A stretch of DNA of 64,000 nucleotides from Alkalicoccobacillus porphyridii (GCF_007293315.1 NZ_VLXZ01000004.1:1-64000); one strand, 5' to 3'. Shown: positions 33,743 through 43,202, counted from the first letter of the stretch. Translations and numbers: made by a program. Notes: generated by a model from the letters alone, not told the origin.

Positions 33743-33771
33743 AACTTATCATACTCAATTAGTACTGTCAA
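33743..33771 (-). promoter_or_regulatory. Probable promoter of the serA T-box transcript
   Basis: A consensus TTGACA on the minus strand (33771-33766) is 17 bases from TAAGTT (33748-33743). The -10 is weak; the -35 is perfect. Confidence 0.5.
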
Positions 33772-33842
33772 CAGGCTACTTAAGGCTAGCTTCATTAAAA
33801 ATTTTTAACTTTTTTAGAGTAGAAGAAGAGGGGAGAAGCGAT

Positions 33843-34898
33843 ATGAACTATGTAGTCAAGAAGGGGGATACCGTTTCACTCGTCGCTTACCATCATCAAA
33901 TCCGACCGTTTGATCTAATGCTTTTAAATCCGAGTATTCGTTTTGAATATGATTACCTACCTGTCGGAAAAAACCTCCTCTTACCAAAGCAAGCACGTTT
34001 CATTAAAAACATTTCACTTGATAATGATCTTCTTTGTGAGTATGGGGCCAACCAATTAGAGCAAGATCGCTTAAGACTTGAGGAGTTAGGAATAAAAGCA
34101 TCCGTGATAGGATTCTCAGTTCTTGGTCAACCCTTGTATGCGTGGGTGATAGGCACTGGTAAAAAAACCTGTTTATATTCAGGAGGCTGGCATGCAAATG
34201 AGTGGCACACCTCAAAGTTTCTCAGTCGATTTATGATGAGCTATGTGGAAAAACAACAGGCGAAAGAGCAATGGTACGGTTTTGATTTAACGGAACTTTT
34301 TAAACGGGTTCAGTTGCACGTAATTCCGATGGTTAACCCCGATGGGATTGAGCTCGTACTGCAAGGGTTGTATGAAGGGCATCCATATGAGCATCAAGTA
34401 AAAGACATCAATCAAGGGATAACCAGATTTAATCATTGGTCAGCCAACATTCGTGGGGTGGATTTAAACCATCAGTGGCCAGCAGGCTGGGCTCAAGAAG
34501 CAAAAGGAAGCCCACATCAACCTTGGCCTAGGCATTATGGTGGTCCCCACCCTTTATCTGAACCAGAAGCAATGGCTGTTTATGAATATACGAAGCAAAT
34601 ACAACCTGATTATGTGTTAGCGTACCATTCCCAGGGTCAGGTCATTTATTGGGGTTATCGAGGAATGGAGCCGGCAGAAAGCGAGGAAATGGTTCAACGA
34701 CTTTGTCAAGCGAGTTCATACACGGCCATACGCACTGCAGAAAGTGACGCAGGTTTTAAGGATTGGTTTATTAAAGACACACATAAACCTGGATTTACAA
34801 TTGAAGTGGGTTCAGGGGTAAACCCTTTACCACCCCAATCATTTTCAGAAATATGGACAAATAATGCCAGGATGGGTCTCGTTGGGCTTACCTTATAA
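33843..34898 (+). CDS. LysM-M14 peptidase (gamma-D-glutamyl-diamino acid endopeptidase I type)
   Basis: Zinc carboxypeptidase-fold enzyme predicted to cut gamma-D-Glu bonds in peptidoglycan peptides. An N-terminal LysM module (residues 1-50: VVKKGDTVSLVAYHHQIRPF) binds glycan. The M14 domain has H117-A-N-E120 (GGWHANEWHT) as first zinc ligands, a third His in AYHSQGQ, RGVDLNHQWP and the catalytic Glu in TIEVGSG. No signal peptide is evident, as in B. subtilis YqgT, suggesting muropeptide recycling or release on lysis. 351 residues; GGGGAGAAGCG upstream. Confidence 0.85.
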   Translation: MNYVVKKGDTVSLVAYHHQIRPFDLMLLNPSIRFEYDYLPVGKNLLLPKQARFIKNISLDNDLLCEYGANQLEQDRLRLEELGIKASVIGFSVLGQPLYAWVIGTGKKTCLYSGGWHANEWHTSKFLSRFMMSYVEKQQAKEQWYGFDLTELFKRVQLHVIPMVNPDGIELVLQGLYEGHPYEHQVKDINQGITRFNHWSANIRGVDLNHQWPAGWAQEAKGSPHQPWPRHYGGPHPLSEPEAMAVYEYTKQIQPDYVLAYHSQGQVIYWGYRGMEPAESEEMVQRLCQASSYTAIRTAESDAGFKDWFIKDTHKPGFTIEVGSGVNPLPPQSFSEIWTNNARMGLVGLTL

Positions 34899-34910
34899 TA
34901 AAAACTAACA

Positions 34911-34955
34911 AAAAAGACTTGCTCTCACACTTAGAAGGTGAGGGTCAAGTCTTTT
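34911..34955. terminator. Bidirectional terminator between M14 peptidase and ferredoxin
   Basis: AAAAGACTTGCTCTCAC faces GTGAGGGTCAAGTCTTTT, a long stem with a small internal bulge, A-rich before and T-rich after, between convergent genes. Confidence 0.85.
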
Positions 34956-34966
34956 CTGAGGTGTAT

Positions 34967-35413
<447 letters not shown>

Positions 35414-35456
35414 TTACAATGATTGAATAGAATGAAGAATCAAAGGGGCTGGCCTA

Positions 35457-36512
35457 ATGAAAAAAGCGTTGCTTCTTTCTATCCTAGGGGCGTTTAAGGG
35501 AGAGCGGACGATTTATGGGGCTTTGCATATCTTACAAGGAAAAAAATCAGCACAGGCCATTCAGGATAGTCATTTCTATTCTTTACTCCCTTTTTATAAT
35601 CTTACACCCCAAATGACAAGAATTGATTTGGAGAAGCTAACTCAGGAACTTGTTCATGAACAGAGTATTATCTTAGATGAAGAGTTTGCAGTCTTGACAG
35701 ATAAGGGTCAAGAAAAGCTCGCCGAGTTTGCTCAAAACCATCCATACATGACAGAATTAAATGGCTTAAAGTATCTTCAACAAACGACTGAGTACTGGCT
35801 ACGTTTGACATTACTTATCCAAACAGCAACACATCTTATAATAAAGCAACCACATTTTGTACCTGTCACCTCAAACCATAGTGTGCAAAAATGGGTTAAA
35901 GCTCAAATTAAGCAGAACAGAAATGGATTAGACCACCTAGTCCATCAATTGTATAAAGAATGTGACGCATTTCTTTCCACCTGTTCAACGAGTCAGGCGA
36001 CTGCTTTTGTATTACAGCTAAGCTCGCCTGCTCAAATAGGTTTAACTATTCAACAAATAGCAGAACGCTTACAAATGGAGGAGCTTAATGTAGCTGTTAT
36101 GCATAAGGCGACATTACATAGGCTTTTCAATGCATTTCAAACACATACTTTTGAAACGCTAGCTATTTGTAAAGTTAACGAGCAAACATTCTCAACCGCC
36201 ACGGCGCAGAAAACAGCACAATTACTAAAAGAAGGATACACATTACTCCAAGTGGGAAACAAACGAAGACTTAAGCAAAGCACAATTGAAGACCATATTG
36301 TGGAGCTAGCTTTGTATGATTCAACCTTCTCTATTGAAGCATACGTTACTGAACAGGAAATTAGAGCTGTTGATAAGGTCGCAAATGAATGTAACACACT
36401 AAAGTTAAAAGAGCTGAGAGAAGCACTTGGTGAAGAGTTTACATATTTTAAAATTCGGCTGGCATTAACTCGAAAGGATTATTTGAATGGATCTACTACA
36501 ATCATTAGATAA
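35457..36512 (+). CDS. YpbB family protein, recQ-linked
   Basis: A 351-residue soluble protein, helical throughout, with a C-terminal helicase-associated helix-turn-helix-like segment (LKLKELREALGEEFTYFKIRLAL, residues about 316-338). The N-terminal region (LSILGAFKGERTIYGALHILQGKK) is typical of YpbB. Its role is unknown; the coding end overlaps recQ by 26 bases, as expected for a helicase partner gene. Assigned by content and by position between fer and recQ. Confidence 0.82.
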   Translation: MKKALLLSILGAFKGERTIYGALHILQGKKSAQAIQDSHFYSLLPFYNLTPQMTRIDLEKLTQELVHEQSIILDEEFAVLTDKGQEKLAEFAQNHPYMTELNGLKYLQQTTEYWLRLTLLIQTATHLIIKQPHFVPVTSNHSVQKWVKAQIKQNRNGLDHLVHQLYKECDAFLSTCSTSQATAFVLQLSSPAQIGLTIQQIAERLQMEELNVAVMHKATLHRLFNAFQTHTFETLAICKVNEQTFSTATAQKTAQLLKEGYTLLQVGNKRRLKQSTIEDHIVELALYDSTFSIEAYVTEQEIRAVDKVANECNTLKLKELREALGEEFTYFKIRLALTRKDYLNGSTTIIR

Positions 36513-38007
36513 GTGGTTTGGATATTCAAGCTTTAGAGCGGGGCAAAAAGAAATTGTTAGCTCGCTTTTAGAAGGATCTGACGTATTAGCTATGCTGCCA
36601 ACAGGCACGGGAAAGTCAATATGCTATCAGCTTCCTGCATTTTTATCTAAGGGTTTAACCATTGTTGTGTCTCCACTCCTTTCACTGATGCAGGATCAGG
36701 TCCAAGATCTTCGTAGTAGGGGGTTAAAACAAGTAGCAGCATTAAATAGTATGGTTTCATACGAAGAAAAACAATATATACTAGCTAATTTGGACTCATA
36801 TCAATTACTTTATATATCTCCAGAGATGCTACAAACTGACTGGTTAATGACAAGACTAAAACAAGTTTCTATCAGCTATTTTGTTGTGGATGAAGCTCAT
36901 TGTATTTCTCATTGGGGAAAATCGTTTAGGACGGATTATTTAAAATTATTTGAGGTTCGAAAAGAGCTCGGCCTACCTCCTTGTCTTGCCATAACAGCTA
37001 CTGCTACACAAGTAGTCCGCAGTGACATTAAGAAACACTTAAAACTTGATGATCCCGTCAGTTTTATCTACAGTGTGGATCGACCAAATATTTCGATAGC
37101 CGTGGAGCCTGTATCTTCAATCCAAGATAAGCTAGAGAAACTGATAGAGTATGTCACCACCCTAGAAGGTCCAGGAATGATCTATGTTCAAAGCAGAAAG
37201 TGGGCTGAAAAGGTTGCTTCGTATTTAAGACAGAATGGACAGACAAAGTGTAACCATTATCATGGGGGCATGGTTCATGAAGATCGACTACTCATTCAAC
37301 AGCAATTTATGAATGGTCAGCTCGATATTGTTTGTTGTACAAGTGCATTTGGAATGGGGGTAAACAAAGCAGATATACGGTTTGTTATTCATTTCCATGC
37401 TCCTCTTGATCTTGAATCCTATCTACAGGAAATGGGCCGAGCTGGCAGGGACGGGCGACCAAGTGTGGCCATTTTACTGTATTGGGATGAGGATAAAGCA
37501 TTCTCTCAGGCAATGCTACAAAAGGATCACTTTGATTCTCAGCTTCTTAGACGTGTACTTCAATCTTTTTCAGCGGGCGGCACGTATAACAAAGAAGAAG
37601 AAATGGCCATCTATTCTGCTCTAGGCTGTTCAGATACAGCGTTTAACATGCTACGATATCTTCTTGAGCAAAAGCATTACATAAAGGGCAAGACATGGTT
37701 AGCCTTTGATCCGCTTACTGTGTATTCTTCACTTGTACCTTCCATACGCTCTTCTCAGTCACTTATACAAGAAAGGCTATTAGCCATGTGGGACTGGGTA
37801 ACGTCTGATCGTTGTAAACGTGAGCACATTTTATCTTATTTCGATGAAAACTTAACTAATAAGCCCGATCCATGCTGTTCATCTTGTGGAATTAAGCTGA
37901 CTCGTGTTCATTCACCTACTCAGAAACAAACGTCTCAACATCAAGAAATAAACTGGAGGCAAGAGCTTAAAAACGTATTTACAGGAAGGCAACTTTATGG
38001 AGAGTAA
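36487..38007 (+). CDS. recS: RecQ-family ATP-dependent DNA helicase (RecS type)
   Basis: 3'-5' DNA helicase of the short RecQ class (506 residues, no HRDC). Motifs: Walker A PTGTGKSICYQLPAF, DEAH box VVDEAHCISHWGKSFRTDY, SAT-like ITATATQ, motif VI MGRAGRDGRPS, and a C-terminal zinc-binding set (CKREH, PDPCCSSCG). The start overlaps ypbB; AAAGGA lies upstream. Its 3' end overlaps ypbD by 11 bases. B. subtilis has recS at this place. Confidence 0.92.
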   Translation: MDLLQSLDKWFGYSSFRAGQKEIVSSLLEGSDVLAMLPTGTGKSICYQLPAFLSKGLTIVVSPLLSLMQDQVQDLRSRGLKQVAALNSMVSYEEKQYILANLDSYQLLYISPEMLQTDWLMTRLKQVSISYFVVDEAHCISHWGKSFRTDYLKLFEVRKELGLPPCLAITATATQVVRSDIKKHLKLDDPVSFIYSVDRPNISIAVEPVSSIQDKLEKLIEYVTTLEGPGMIYVQSRKWAEKVASYLRQNGQTKCNHYHGGMVHEDRLLIQQQFMNGQLDIVCCTSAFGMGVNKADIRFVIHFHAPLDLESYLQEMGRAGRDGRPSVAILLYWDEDKAFSQAMLQKDHFDSQLLRRVLQSFSAGGTYNKEEEMAIYSALGCSDTAFNMLRYLLEQKHYIKGKTWLAFDPLTVYSSLVPSIRSSQSLIQERLLAMWDWVTSDRCKREHILSYFDENLTNKPDPCCSSCGIKLTRVHSPTQKQTSQHQEINWRQELKNVFTGRQLYGE

Positions 38008-38587
38008 GCGAGGAGAGATTGATCAATTTACAAGTAGAGAACTGATTATACAAGCGTATATCACTCAATTAATTCTACTTATGATAATCGTTGTTTTACT
38101 TTTGGGTTTTAAAGAACATGTGCATCCCGTTTTTCAGATGAACCGCTTGGACATTGGACAGGCCATTTGGCTAGGGAGCTTAACCGCTGTATTAGTTGTG
38201 ATTGCTGAATGGTTTTTACTGAAAAATGTGAGTCCCAAAGCCTTGGACGATGGTGGTATTAACAATAAACTGTTTAGTACGATGAGTCATTCTCATATCG
38301 TAGGCTTTTGCATGATTGTTAGTATTATTGAAGAAATTCTATTTCGAGCTATTTTGCAAACCCTACTAGGTTTAGTGGGGGCAAGTATCTTATTTGCACT
38401 CGTGCATATCCGTTACTTAAGAAAACCACTGCTCTTTAGTGTTCTTATTATTGTTAGTTTTCTATTAGGTGTTTTATTTCATCTTACTGAGAATATTCTA
38501 GTACCAATTACAGCTCATTTTTTAATTAATGTCATAACGGGTATGTATATTCGTAAAAAGTCAATATCAAGAGGTGAAGAAATATGA
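37997..38587 (+). CDS. CPBP family intramembrane metalloprotease (YpbD-like)
   Basis: A 196-residue membrane protein with about five or six helices. The CAAX/CPBP signature is present: IIEEILFRAILQTL (EExxxR), a following FALVHIRY (with His), and PITAHFLINVITG (His and Asn). Members act as prenyl or bacteriocin-type proteases, or have unknown substrates. Coupled to recQ upstream and to the small ORF downstream (ATGA). Confidence 0.85.
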   Translation: MESKRGEIDQFTSRELIIQAYITQLILLMIIVVLLLGFKEHVHPVFQMNRLDIGQAIWLGSLTAVLVVIAEWFLLKNVSPKALDDGGINNKLFSTMSHSHIVGFCMIVSIIEEILFRAILQTLLGLVGASILFALVHIRYLRKPLLFSVLIIVSFLLGVLFHLTENILVPITAHFLINVITGMYIRKKSISRGEEI

Positions 38588-38760
38588 ATTCATTACCAGA
38601 GGATGATCAGAAGCAAACATCCTTACCACCAAGAAGTGAAATGAGAGAGCGAAGAAGAAAACGAAAGCAGAAACCAGTGGTACCATTAGCAACCCTTCTT
38701 TTAATTTTGTTTCTAACCCTTGTTGGTATGGCTTTATTTATTTTGCCAAGGCTATTCTAA
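38584..38760 (+). CDS. Short YpbE-like membrane protein without LysM
   Basis: A 58-residue protein: charged N-terminus, a very basic stretch (MRERRRKRKQKP, residues 20-31), then one membrane helix (residues about 36-56) and an abrupt end. Overlaps ypbD by 4 bases. At this position B. subtilis has ypbE, about 240 residues with the same basic-plus-helix start but an extracellular linker and LysM domain, both absent here. It may be a reduced or truncated YpbE; no LysM remnant is seen downstream before ypbF. Confidence 0.65.
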   Translation: MNSLPEDDQKQTSLPPRSEMRERRRKRKQKPVVPLATLLLILFLTLVGMALFILPRLF

Positions 38761-38805
38761 ATAGGCAAGGCTGTTCATATATTGGGGCTAAAAGGGGGTG
38801 CAGGT

Positions 38806-39231
38806 GTGACACTGCATCAAGAAATAGAGAATAATCCTGTAGCCAAAGTCATCATTTATGAACTAATAGATAGAAAAAAGAATGTAACAAAATTGGAGCG
38901 TTTAAGAAATTGGACGAGTGTGGCTCTGCTTTTACTATTAGCAGCTTTATTATTCCTTGGCCTAGACTCAGCTCAGGTAGGCATATTAGGTTTACCTTTT
39001 CAACTGACGACATACGGAATATATATAGTAGTTGGTGTGGTTATTATACTAATTAGACTTTTACATCTCCAGAAAAAAGCAGAGAAAGCCGATAACGACT
39101 TTGAAGAGCTTCGTGGGGAACTAATAGAAAGAGCCGAGGAACTATGGAAGCAAGATGAAGGCTGGCAGAAACGGAAACTGGTATTCCAGCATGTTCTAAC
39201 TGATTATGGAATCAACCTATATTATCGATAA
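38806..39231 (+). CDS. DUF2663 family protein (YpbF-like)
   Basis: A 141-residue protein with two membrane helices (about residues 41-58 and 67-86) and a charged C-terminal helix. Function unknown. GTG 38806 is chosen because AAAGGGGGTG lies 5 bases upstream; a TTG at 38782 is unlikely. It follows the ypbE-like gene as in B. subtilis. Confidence 0.72.
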   Translation: MTLHQEIENNPVAKVIIYELIDRKKNVTKLERLRNWTSVALLLLLAALLFLGLDSAQVGILGLPFQLTTYGIYIVVGVVIILIRLLHLQKKAEKADNDFEELRGELIERAEELWKQDEGWQKRKLVFQHVLTDYGINLYYR

Positions 39232-39317
39232 TTTATCTAAAGTATAATCAGCTTTGACAACATGCCAATACTTCAGCTAAAATATAAGATAGATAAACAG
39301 CTTGGGGAGTGAGCATA

Positions 39318-39425
39318 ATGTCAATGAGTCAATTTTTGGCCGTTCTAGGTTTTGGGGGACTGGCCGTTCTGCTTGCGGTATTTATGGCAATTGGGTTACT
39401 GAAACTTTCACAGAAATCGGATTAA
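39318..39425 (+). CDS. Single-span membrane miniprotein, 35 residues
   Basis: ATG 39318 has GGGGAGTGAGC upstream. The product is almost a single membrane helix (LAVLGFGGLAVLLAVFMAIG) ending in KLSQKSD. It is followed at once by a strong terminator, which supports a real transcript. Family not recognised. Confidence 0.5.
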   Translation: MSMSQFLAVLGFGGLAVLLAVFMAIGLLKLSQKSD

Positions 39426-39428
39426 TCA

Positions 39429-39464
39429 GGTTGATACTCTGAAGCAGGGTATCAGCCTTTTTTT
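39429..39464 (+). terminator. Terminator after the 35-residue ORF
   Basis: GGTTGATACTCTG (39429-39441) pairs perfectly but for one G-U with CAGGGTATCAGCC (39445-39457), followed by seven T. Confidence 0.88.
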
Positions 39465-39500
39465 AGCAAAATGAGCTATTATTCCAAGGAGGAGAAGACC

Positions 39501-40673
39501 ATGGCAACGATAATGGAGCAATTAGAAGAACTATACCCAGAGATGGTGGAAATTAGAAGGAAGCTTCATGCACAACCGGAACTTTCCTTTCACGAAGAAA
39601 AAACACCCGCTTTTATCGCTGACTACTTAGAAGAGTTGGGAGTAGACGTTAAACGTGGGGTCGGTGGCCGAGGAGTAGTTGGATACATAAAAGGAGATTT
39701 ACCTGGTAAAACCGTGGCCTTGCGAGCAGATTTTGATGCGTTGCCAATTCAGGAGGATACGGGTTTGCCATTTGCTTCTGAAGTTCCAGGAGTAATGCAT
39801 GCGTGTGGACATGATGGACATACAGCAACCCTTCTCGTATGTGCAAAGGTGCTAATGGAAAATCGTCACCTAATAAAAGGAACCATTGTGCTCATTCATC
39901 AATTTGCGGAAGAACTAGCTCCAGGTGGTGCTATTGAGATGATTAAGGATGGTTGCTTAGATGGAGTGGATGTCATTTATGGTACACACCTTTGGAATCC
40001 TCTTCCATTAGGACAAGTTGGATATCGTAGTGGTCCAATTATGGCTGCCTCAGATCGCTTTGAAGTGAAGATTCAGGGTAAAGGTGGACACGGTGCAGCT
40101 CCACACGAAACCATTGACGCGGTAGCAGTTGGAGCCGCTGTCGTTCAAAATCTTCAGCATGTAGTAAGCAGGCAGGTAGATCCTCTTAAATCAGCTGTTG
40201 TAACCACCGCGTCATTTCATGCAGGAGGGCCATTTAATGTCATTTCCGATACTGCAGAGTTAATCGGTACGGTGAGAACCTTTGAAGAGGACTTGCAAGA
40301 GCTCGTCATTAATAAAATGGACCAGCTAATTACCGGGGTATGTGCCAGTATGGGCGCTACTTGTGAATTTACGTATATAAAAGGATATCCAGCTGTTGTA
40401 AACGATCCAGTTGAAACGGAGCGGTTTGCAAGCATTGCAAAAGAGATTCATTCAGAACAGCTTGTTACTGAAATGGCTCCAGTCATGGGCGGAGAAGATT
40501 TCGCATATTATTTGAGAAAAATTCCTGGTACTTTTTTCTTTACGGGTTCTGGAAATTCAGAGATTGGTGCTGATTATCCTCACCACCATCCAAAGTTTAC
40601 ATTTGATGAAAACGCAATGTTATTGGCTGGGAAGTTACTTTTACATGCCGCAATGACCTATCAAGAGCAATAA
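39501..40673 (+). CDS. M20-family amidohydrolase (N-acyl amino acid deacylase type)
   Basis: A 390-residue metallohydrolase. M20D motifs: LRADFDALPI, HACGHDGHTA (Zn/Mn Cys and His), QFAEELAPGG (catalytic Glu), THLWNPLPLG and GGEDFAYY. Dimerisation domain insertion near GKGGHGAAPHETIDAV. Such enzymes remove acyl groups from amino acids; the substrate is not readable. ATG 39501 has AAGGAGGAG upstream; an earlier in-frame ATG at 39471 lies in the terminator tail. Confidence 0.88.
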   Translation: MATIMEQLEELYPEMVEIRRKLHAQPELSFHEEKTPAFIADYLEELGVDVKRGVGGRGVVGYIKGDLPGKTVALRADFDALPIQEDTGLPFASEVPGVMHACGHDGHTATLLVCAKVLMENRHLIKGTIVLIHQFAEELAPGGAIEMIKDGCLDGVDVIYGTHLWNPLPLGQVGYRSGPIMAASDRFEVKIQGKGGHGAAPHETIDAVAVGAAVVQNLQHVVSRQVDPLKSAVVTTASFHAGGPFNVISDTAELIGTVRTFEEDLQELVINKMDQLITGVCASMGATCEFTYIKGYPAVVNDPVETERFASIAKEIHSEQLVTEMAPVMGGEDFAYYLRKIPGTFFFTGSGNSEIGADYPHHHPKFTFDENAMLLAGKLLLHAAMTYQEQ

Positions 40674-40736
40674 AGCATTTTTCTAGGAAAATTTGGTGCG
40701 CTATTGTATATTGGATAAAGAAATGGGGAGTACTTT

Positions 40737-41543
40737 TTGAAATGGTTGCCATACGTTTTGCTAACAGGTTTGTTAAGCGTACCGCTATTGTTTCATATGA
40801 AAAAAGAAGCCGCGAAACATCGATTAATTAAACAAACTCTATCCTTTGATAAATTGCCAGAAGCATTTGATGGATGTAAAGTCTTCTTTGTTTCTGATTT
40901 GCATAAACGTTTGATTTCAAAAAGTCTTCTCGATGAAGTCGGGACATGTGACATCGTTATCATTGGAGGGGATTTGCTTGAATCAGGGGTATCGACTCCA
41001 CAAATTAAACAAAACCTTCAACGTATATCAGCCTGCGGACCAACTTATTTTGTTTGGGGTAATAATGATGTAGAAGTGGATGAGGAGATACTTAGAGATC
41101 TGCTAAATAAAACAGGAGTTCAAGTACTTGAGAACTCAGGAGCTATTATTAGTCGTCATACAGACGCTCTGTTTATAGCAGGTGGTACAGAGCCATTGGA
41201 AGTTGAACAGTATCACCACCTTTCAAAACAGGCGAGCGACTATCCTTTTTCTATTTTTGTCTGTCACTTTCCACAGGCATTTAAGCAGCTTCCGGTTAAG
41301 CATCCTTTTTCTTTCATGCTTGGTGGACATACACATGGTGGACAAATTAGACTTCTAGGGTTAAGTGTAGCCAGACATGGTTCTATTCAACAAAAACAAC
41401 AAGCTATTGAATTAATAAGTAATGGATATGGAACAAGTAAATTACCACTTAGGCTGGGTGCACTGCCAGAAGCGCACCTCTTTACCCTAAGGGCAGGTTT
41501 ACCTTCCATACAGCCTCAAGTCATATACCAATTTGAAGATTGA
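40737..41543 (+). CDS. Calcineurin-like metallophosphoesterase (YpbG-like)
   Basis: A 268-residue protein with an N-terminal membrane anchor (residues 3-20) and the metallophosphoesterase motifs in order: VSDLHK, GGDLLE, GNND, CHFP and GGHTHGGQ. Two-metal phosphoesterase of unknown substrate, probably membrane-tethered. TTG start 40737 with GGGGAG upstream. In B. subtilis ypbG also lies between recS and mecB/ypbH. Confidence 0.85.
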   Translation: MKWLPYVLLTGLLSVPLLFHMKKEAAKHRLIKQTLSFDKLPEAFDGCKVFFVSDLHKRLISKSLLDEVGTCDIVIIGGDLLESGVSTPQIKQNLQRISACGPTYFVWGNNDVEVDEEILRDLLNKTGVQVLENSGAIISRHTDALFIAGGTEPLEVEQYHHLSKQASDYPFSIFVCHFPQAFKQLPVKHPFSFMLGGHTHGGQIRLLGLSVARHGSIQQKQQAIELISNGYGTSKLPLRLGALPEAHLFTLRAGLPSIQPQVIYQFED

Positions 41544-41579
41544 GCATGCAAATGTTTATGTACTTGGGAGGAGAGGAAT

Positions 41580-42479
41580 ATGACAACATCAGATGGGAAA
41601 TATAATATTAAGGCTCTATCCATTAAACTTGGCATCCAACCCGGGACTCTCCGGGCATGGGAGCGTCGGTATAAAGTGATTCAGCCATCCCGTAACGCTG
41701 CCGGTCATAGACTTTATTCAGAACAGCAAGTTCATATTTTAAATTGGCTAATTGATAAAATAAACCAAGGTTTTACAATTGGACAAGCAGTAGATTTAAT
41801 GGAGGCAGAGTGGCAATCTCATGAAGAGAGTAAGTACAAGCAAAAAGCAGATTTCATTACACAGCTTGCAGATGAGATCCAAGCGGCATTGTTATCTTTT
41901 AATGAGCATGAAGCGACGCAGTTGTTAAACAAAGCATTTAGTATTTATAGTATTGAAAAAGTTGCAAATGACATACTTGGTCCAGTTTTTAAACATGTGC
42001 ATTTAGAAGCTAATGAACCATCCATTAGCTCCGCAAGCAAGTATATGGTTAAGTCGTTTATCAATACAAAAATTAAACATATTTGTTCAAACCTTCCTGT
42101 GGATAGTCGCCTTCCAAAAGCTGTCACTGCACCATTTCACAAAGGTGAACTCGCAAGCATTCAATGTCTGCTTTTTACGTTATTTTTAAGACAACGTGGT
42201 TTTGAGGTCATCTATTTAGGAGAAGGAGTTTCGAACCTTGATGTCGAAATAGTGTTGCGGGAAGTAAGTCCAGGATTAAGTTTCTATTTCTGTCAAGAAG
42301 ATGGGTGCGAGGAACAGGTTCAGTTGTTTCAACAACATATGAAAAAGCAGTTCCCTAACATGTATATTGCATTCGGAGGAAATGTGGATTTAACTATGTG
42401 TGACTGTGACTGCTTTTTAATTGGAACGCAGCTTTCTGAATGGGAACAATGGTTGAATCAATGGTTTAAATCAAGGTAG
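41580..42479 (+). CDS. MerR-family regulator with degenerate B12-binding (CarH-like) domain
   Basis: A 299-residue protein. MerR helix-turn-helix at residues 8-75 (ALSIKLGIQPGTLRAWERRY, HRLYSE), then a four-helix-bundle-like part (about 90-170) and a B12-binding-fold part (about 180-290; FLRQRGFEVIYLGEGVSN). Where CarH-type proteins have a B12-ligating His in G-E-x-H-x-x-G, this reads GELASIQ (189-195), so His is Ala192 and the second Gly is Gln. The usual Trp and Glu-His of the bundle are also missing. It probably does not bind B12. Genes controlled are unknown; GGGAGGAGAGG upstream. Confidence 0.82.
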   Translation: MTTSDGKYNIKALSIKLGIQPGTLRAWERRYKVIQPSRNAAGHRLYSEQQVHILNWLIDKINQGFTIGQAVDLMEAEWQSHEESKYKQKADFITQLADEIQAALLSFNEHEATQLLNKAFSIYSIEKVANDILGPVFKHVHLEANEPSISSASKYMVKSFINTKIKHICSNLPVDSRLPKAVTAPFHKGELASIQCLLFTLFLRQRGFEVIYLGEGVSNLDVEIVLREVSPGLSFYFCQEDGCEEQVQLFQQHMKKQFPNMYIAFGGNVDLTMCDCDCFLIGTQLSEWEQWLNQWFKSR

Positions 42480-42596
42480 TAAATGTAAAGAAGGGCTTTC
42501 AAATAAGCACCATATGCATTGAAAGAACATACCGTATGATATAAGGAAAGATAAGTCGGTTACTAGTAATGGTTTCGTGATAAGGGAGGGACCAAT

Positions 42597-43202
42597 ATGC
42601 GTCTTGAGCGCTTAGCTGTAGATAAATTTAAAGTGTTTCTAACATTTGATGATATGCAGGATCGCGGCATTACAAAAGAAGACTTGTGGCAAGATGTACC
42701 TAAGGTTCATGACTTGTTCCGCGATATGATGCTGGAAGCAGACGATGAGCTAGGCTTTAAGGTGGATGGTCCTATTGCTGTTGAAGTCTTCGCGATGCCT
42801 GCTCAAGGAATGGTCTTTATTGTCAGTAAAGGTCAAGCAGATGATGACTTTGACGATGAAGGATTTGACGAGGGCTTTATTGAGATGCAGGTAACGTTGG
42901 ATGAAACAGATGAAATTTTCTATGAGCTCTTTCATTTTGAGGCGGCAATCGGTTTAGCTTCTAGATTGTATTCCTTTGGAGTGAAAGGTGGGAAACTGTA
43001 TTCATTTCAAGATCGATTCTTTATGAAATTTGAAGAGCAGGAGATAGAGCAGGTGAACGAAGATGCCTTTATTGCCTTATTGGCTGAATTCGGTAACCCT
43101 TCGACCATCTCGTCATTTAGAGTGTATGAATACGGTAAAGAATTAATGAATGAAAACGCCGTAACAACCATTTATGAATATTTTGTAAAGAATAGCATGT
43201 GA
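42597..43202 (+). CDS. mecB: MecA-family ClpC adaptor (MecB/YpbH)
   Basis: Adaptor that brings substrates to ClpCP; MecA controls competence factor ComK and YpbH its paralogue functions in sporulation and competence. N-terminal substrate domain (MRLERLAVDKFKVFLTFDDM), a variable acidic linker (about residues 78-95), and C-terminal ClpC-binding domain. 201 residues. Position downstream of ypbG suggests the YpbH paralogue rather than MecA; the sequence alone does not separate them. Confidence 0.82.
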   Translation: MRLERLAVDKFKVFLTFDDMQDRGITKEDLWQDVPKVHDLFRDMMLEADDELGFKVDGPIAVEVFAMPAQGMVFIVSKGQADDDFDDEGFDEGFIEMQVTLDETDEIFYELFHFEAAIGLASRLYSFGVKGGKLYSFQDRFFMKFEEQEIEQVNEDAFIALLAEFGNPSTISSFRVYEYGKELMNENAVTTIYEYFVKNSM

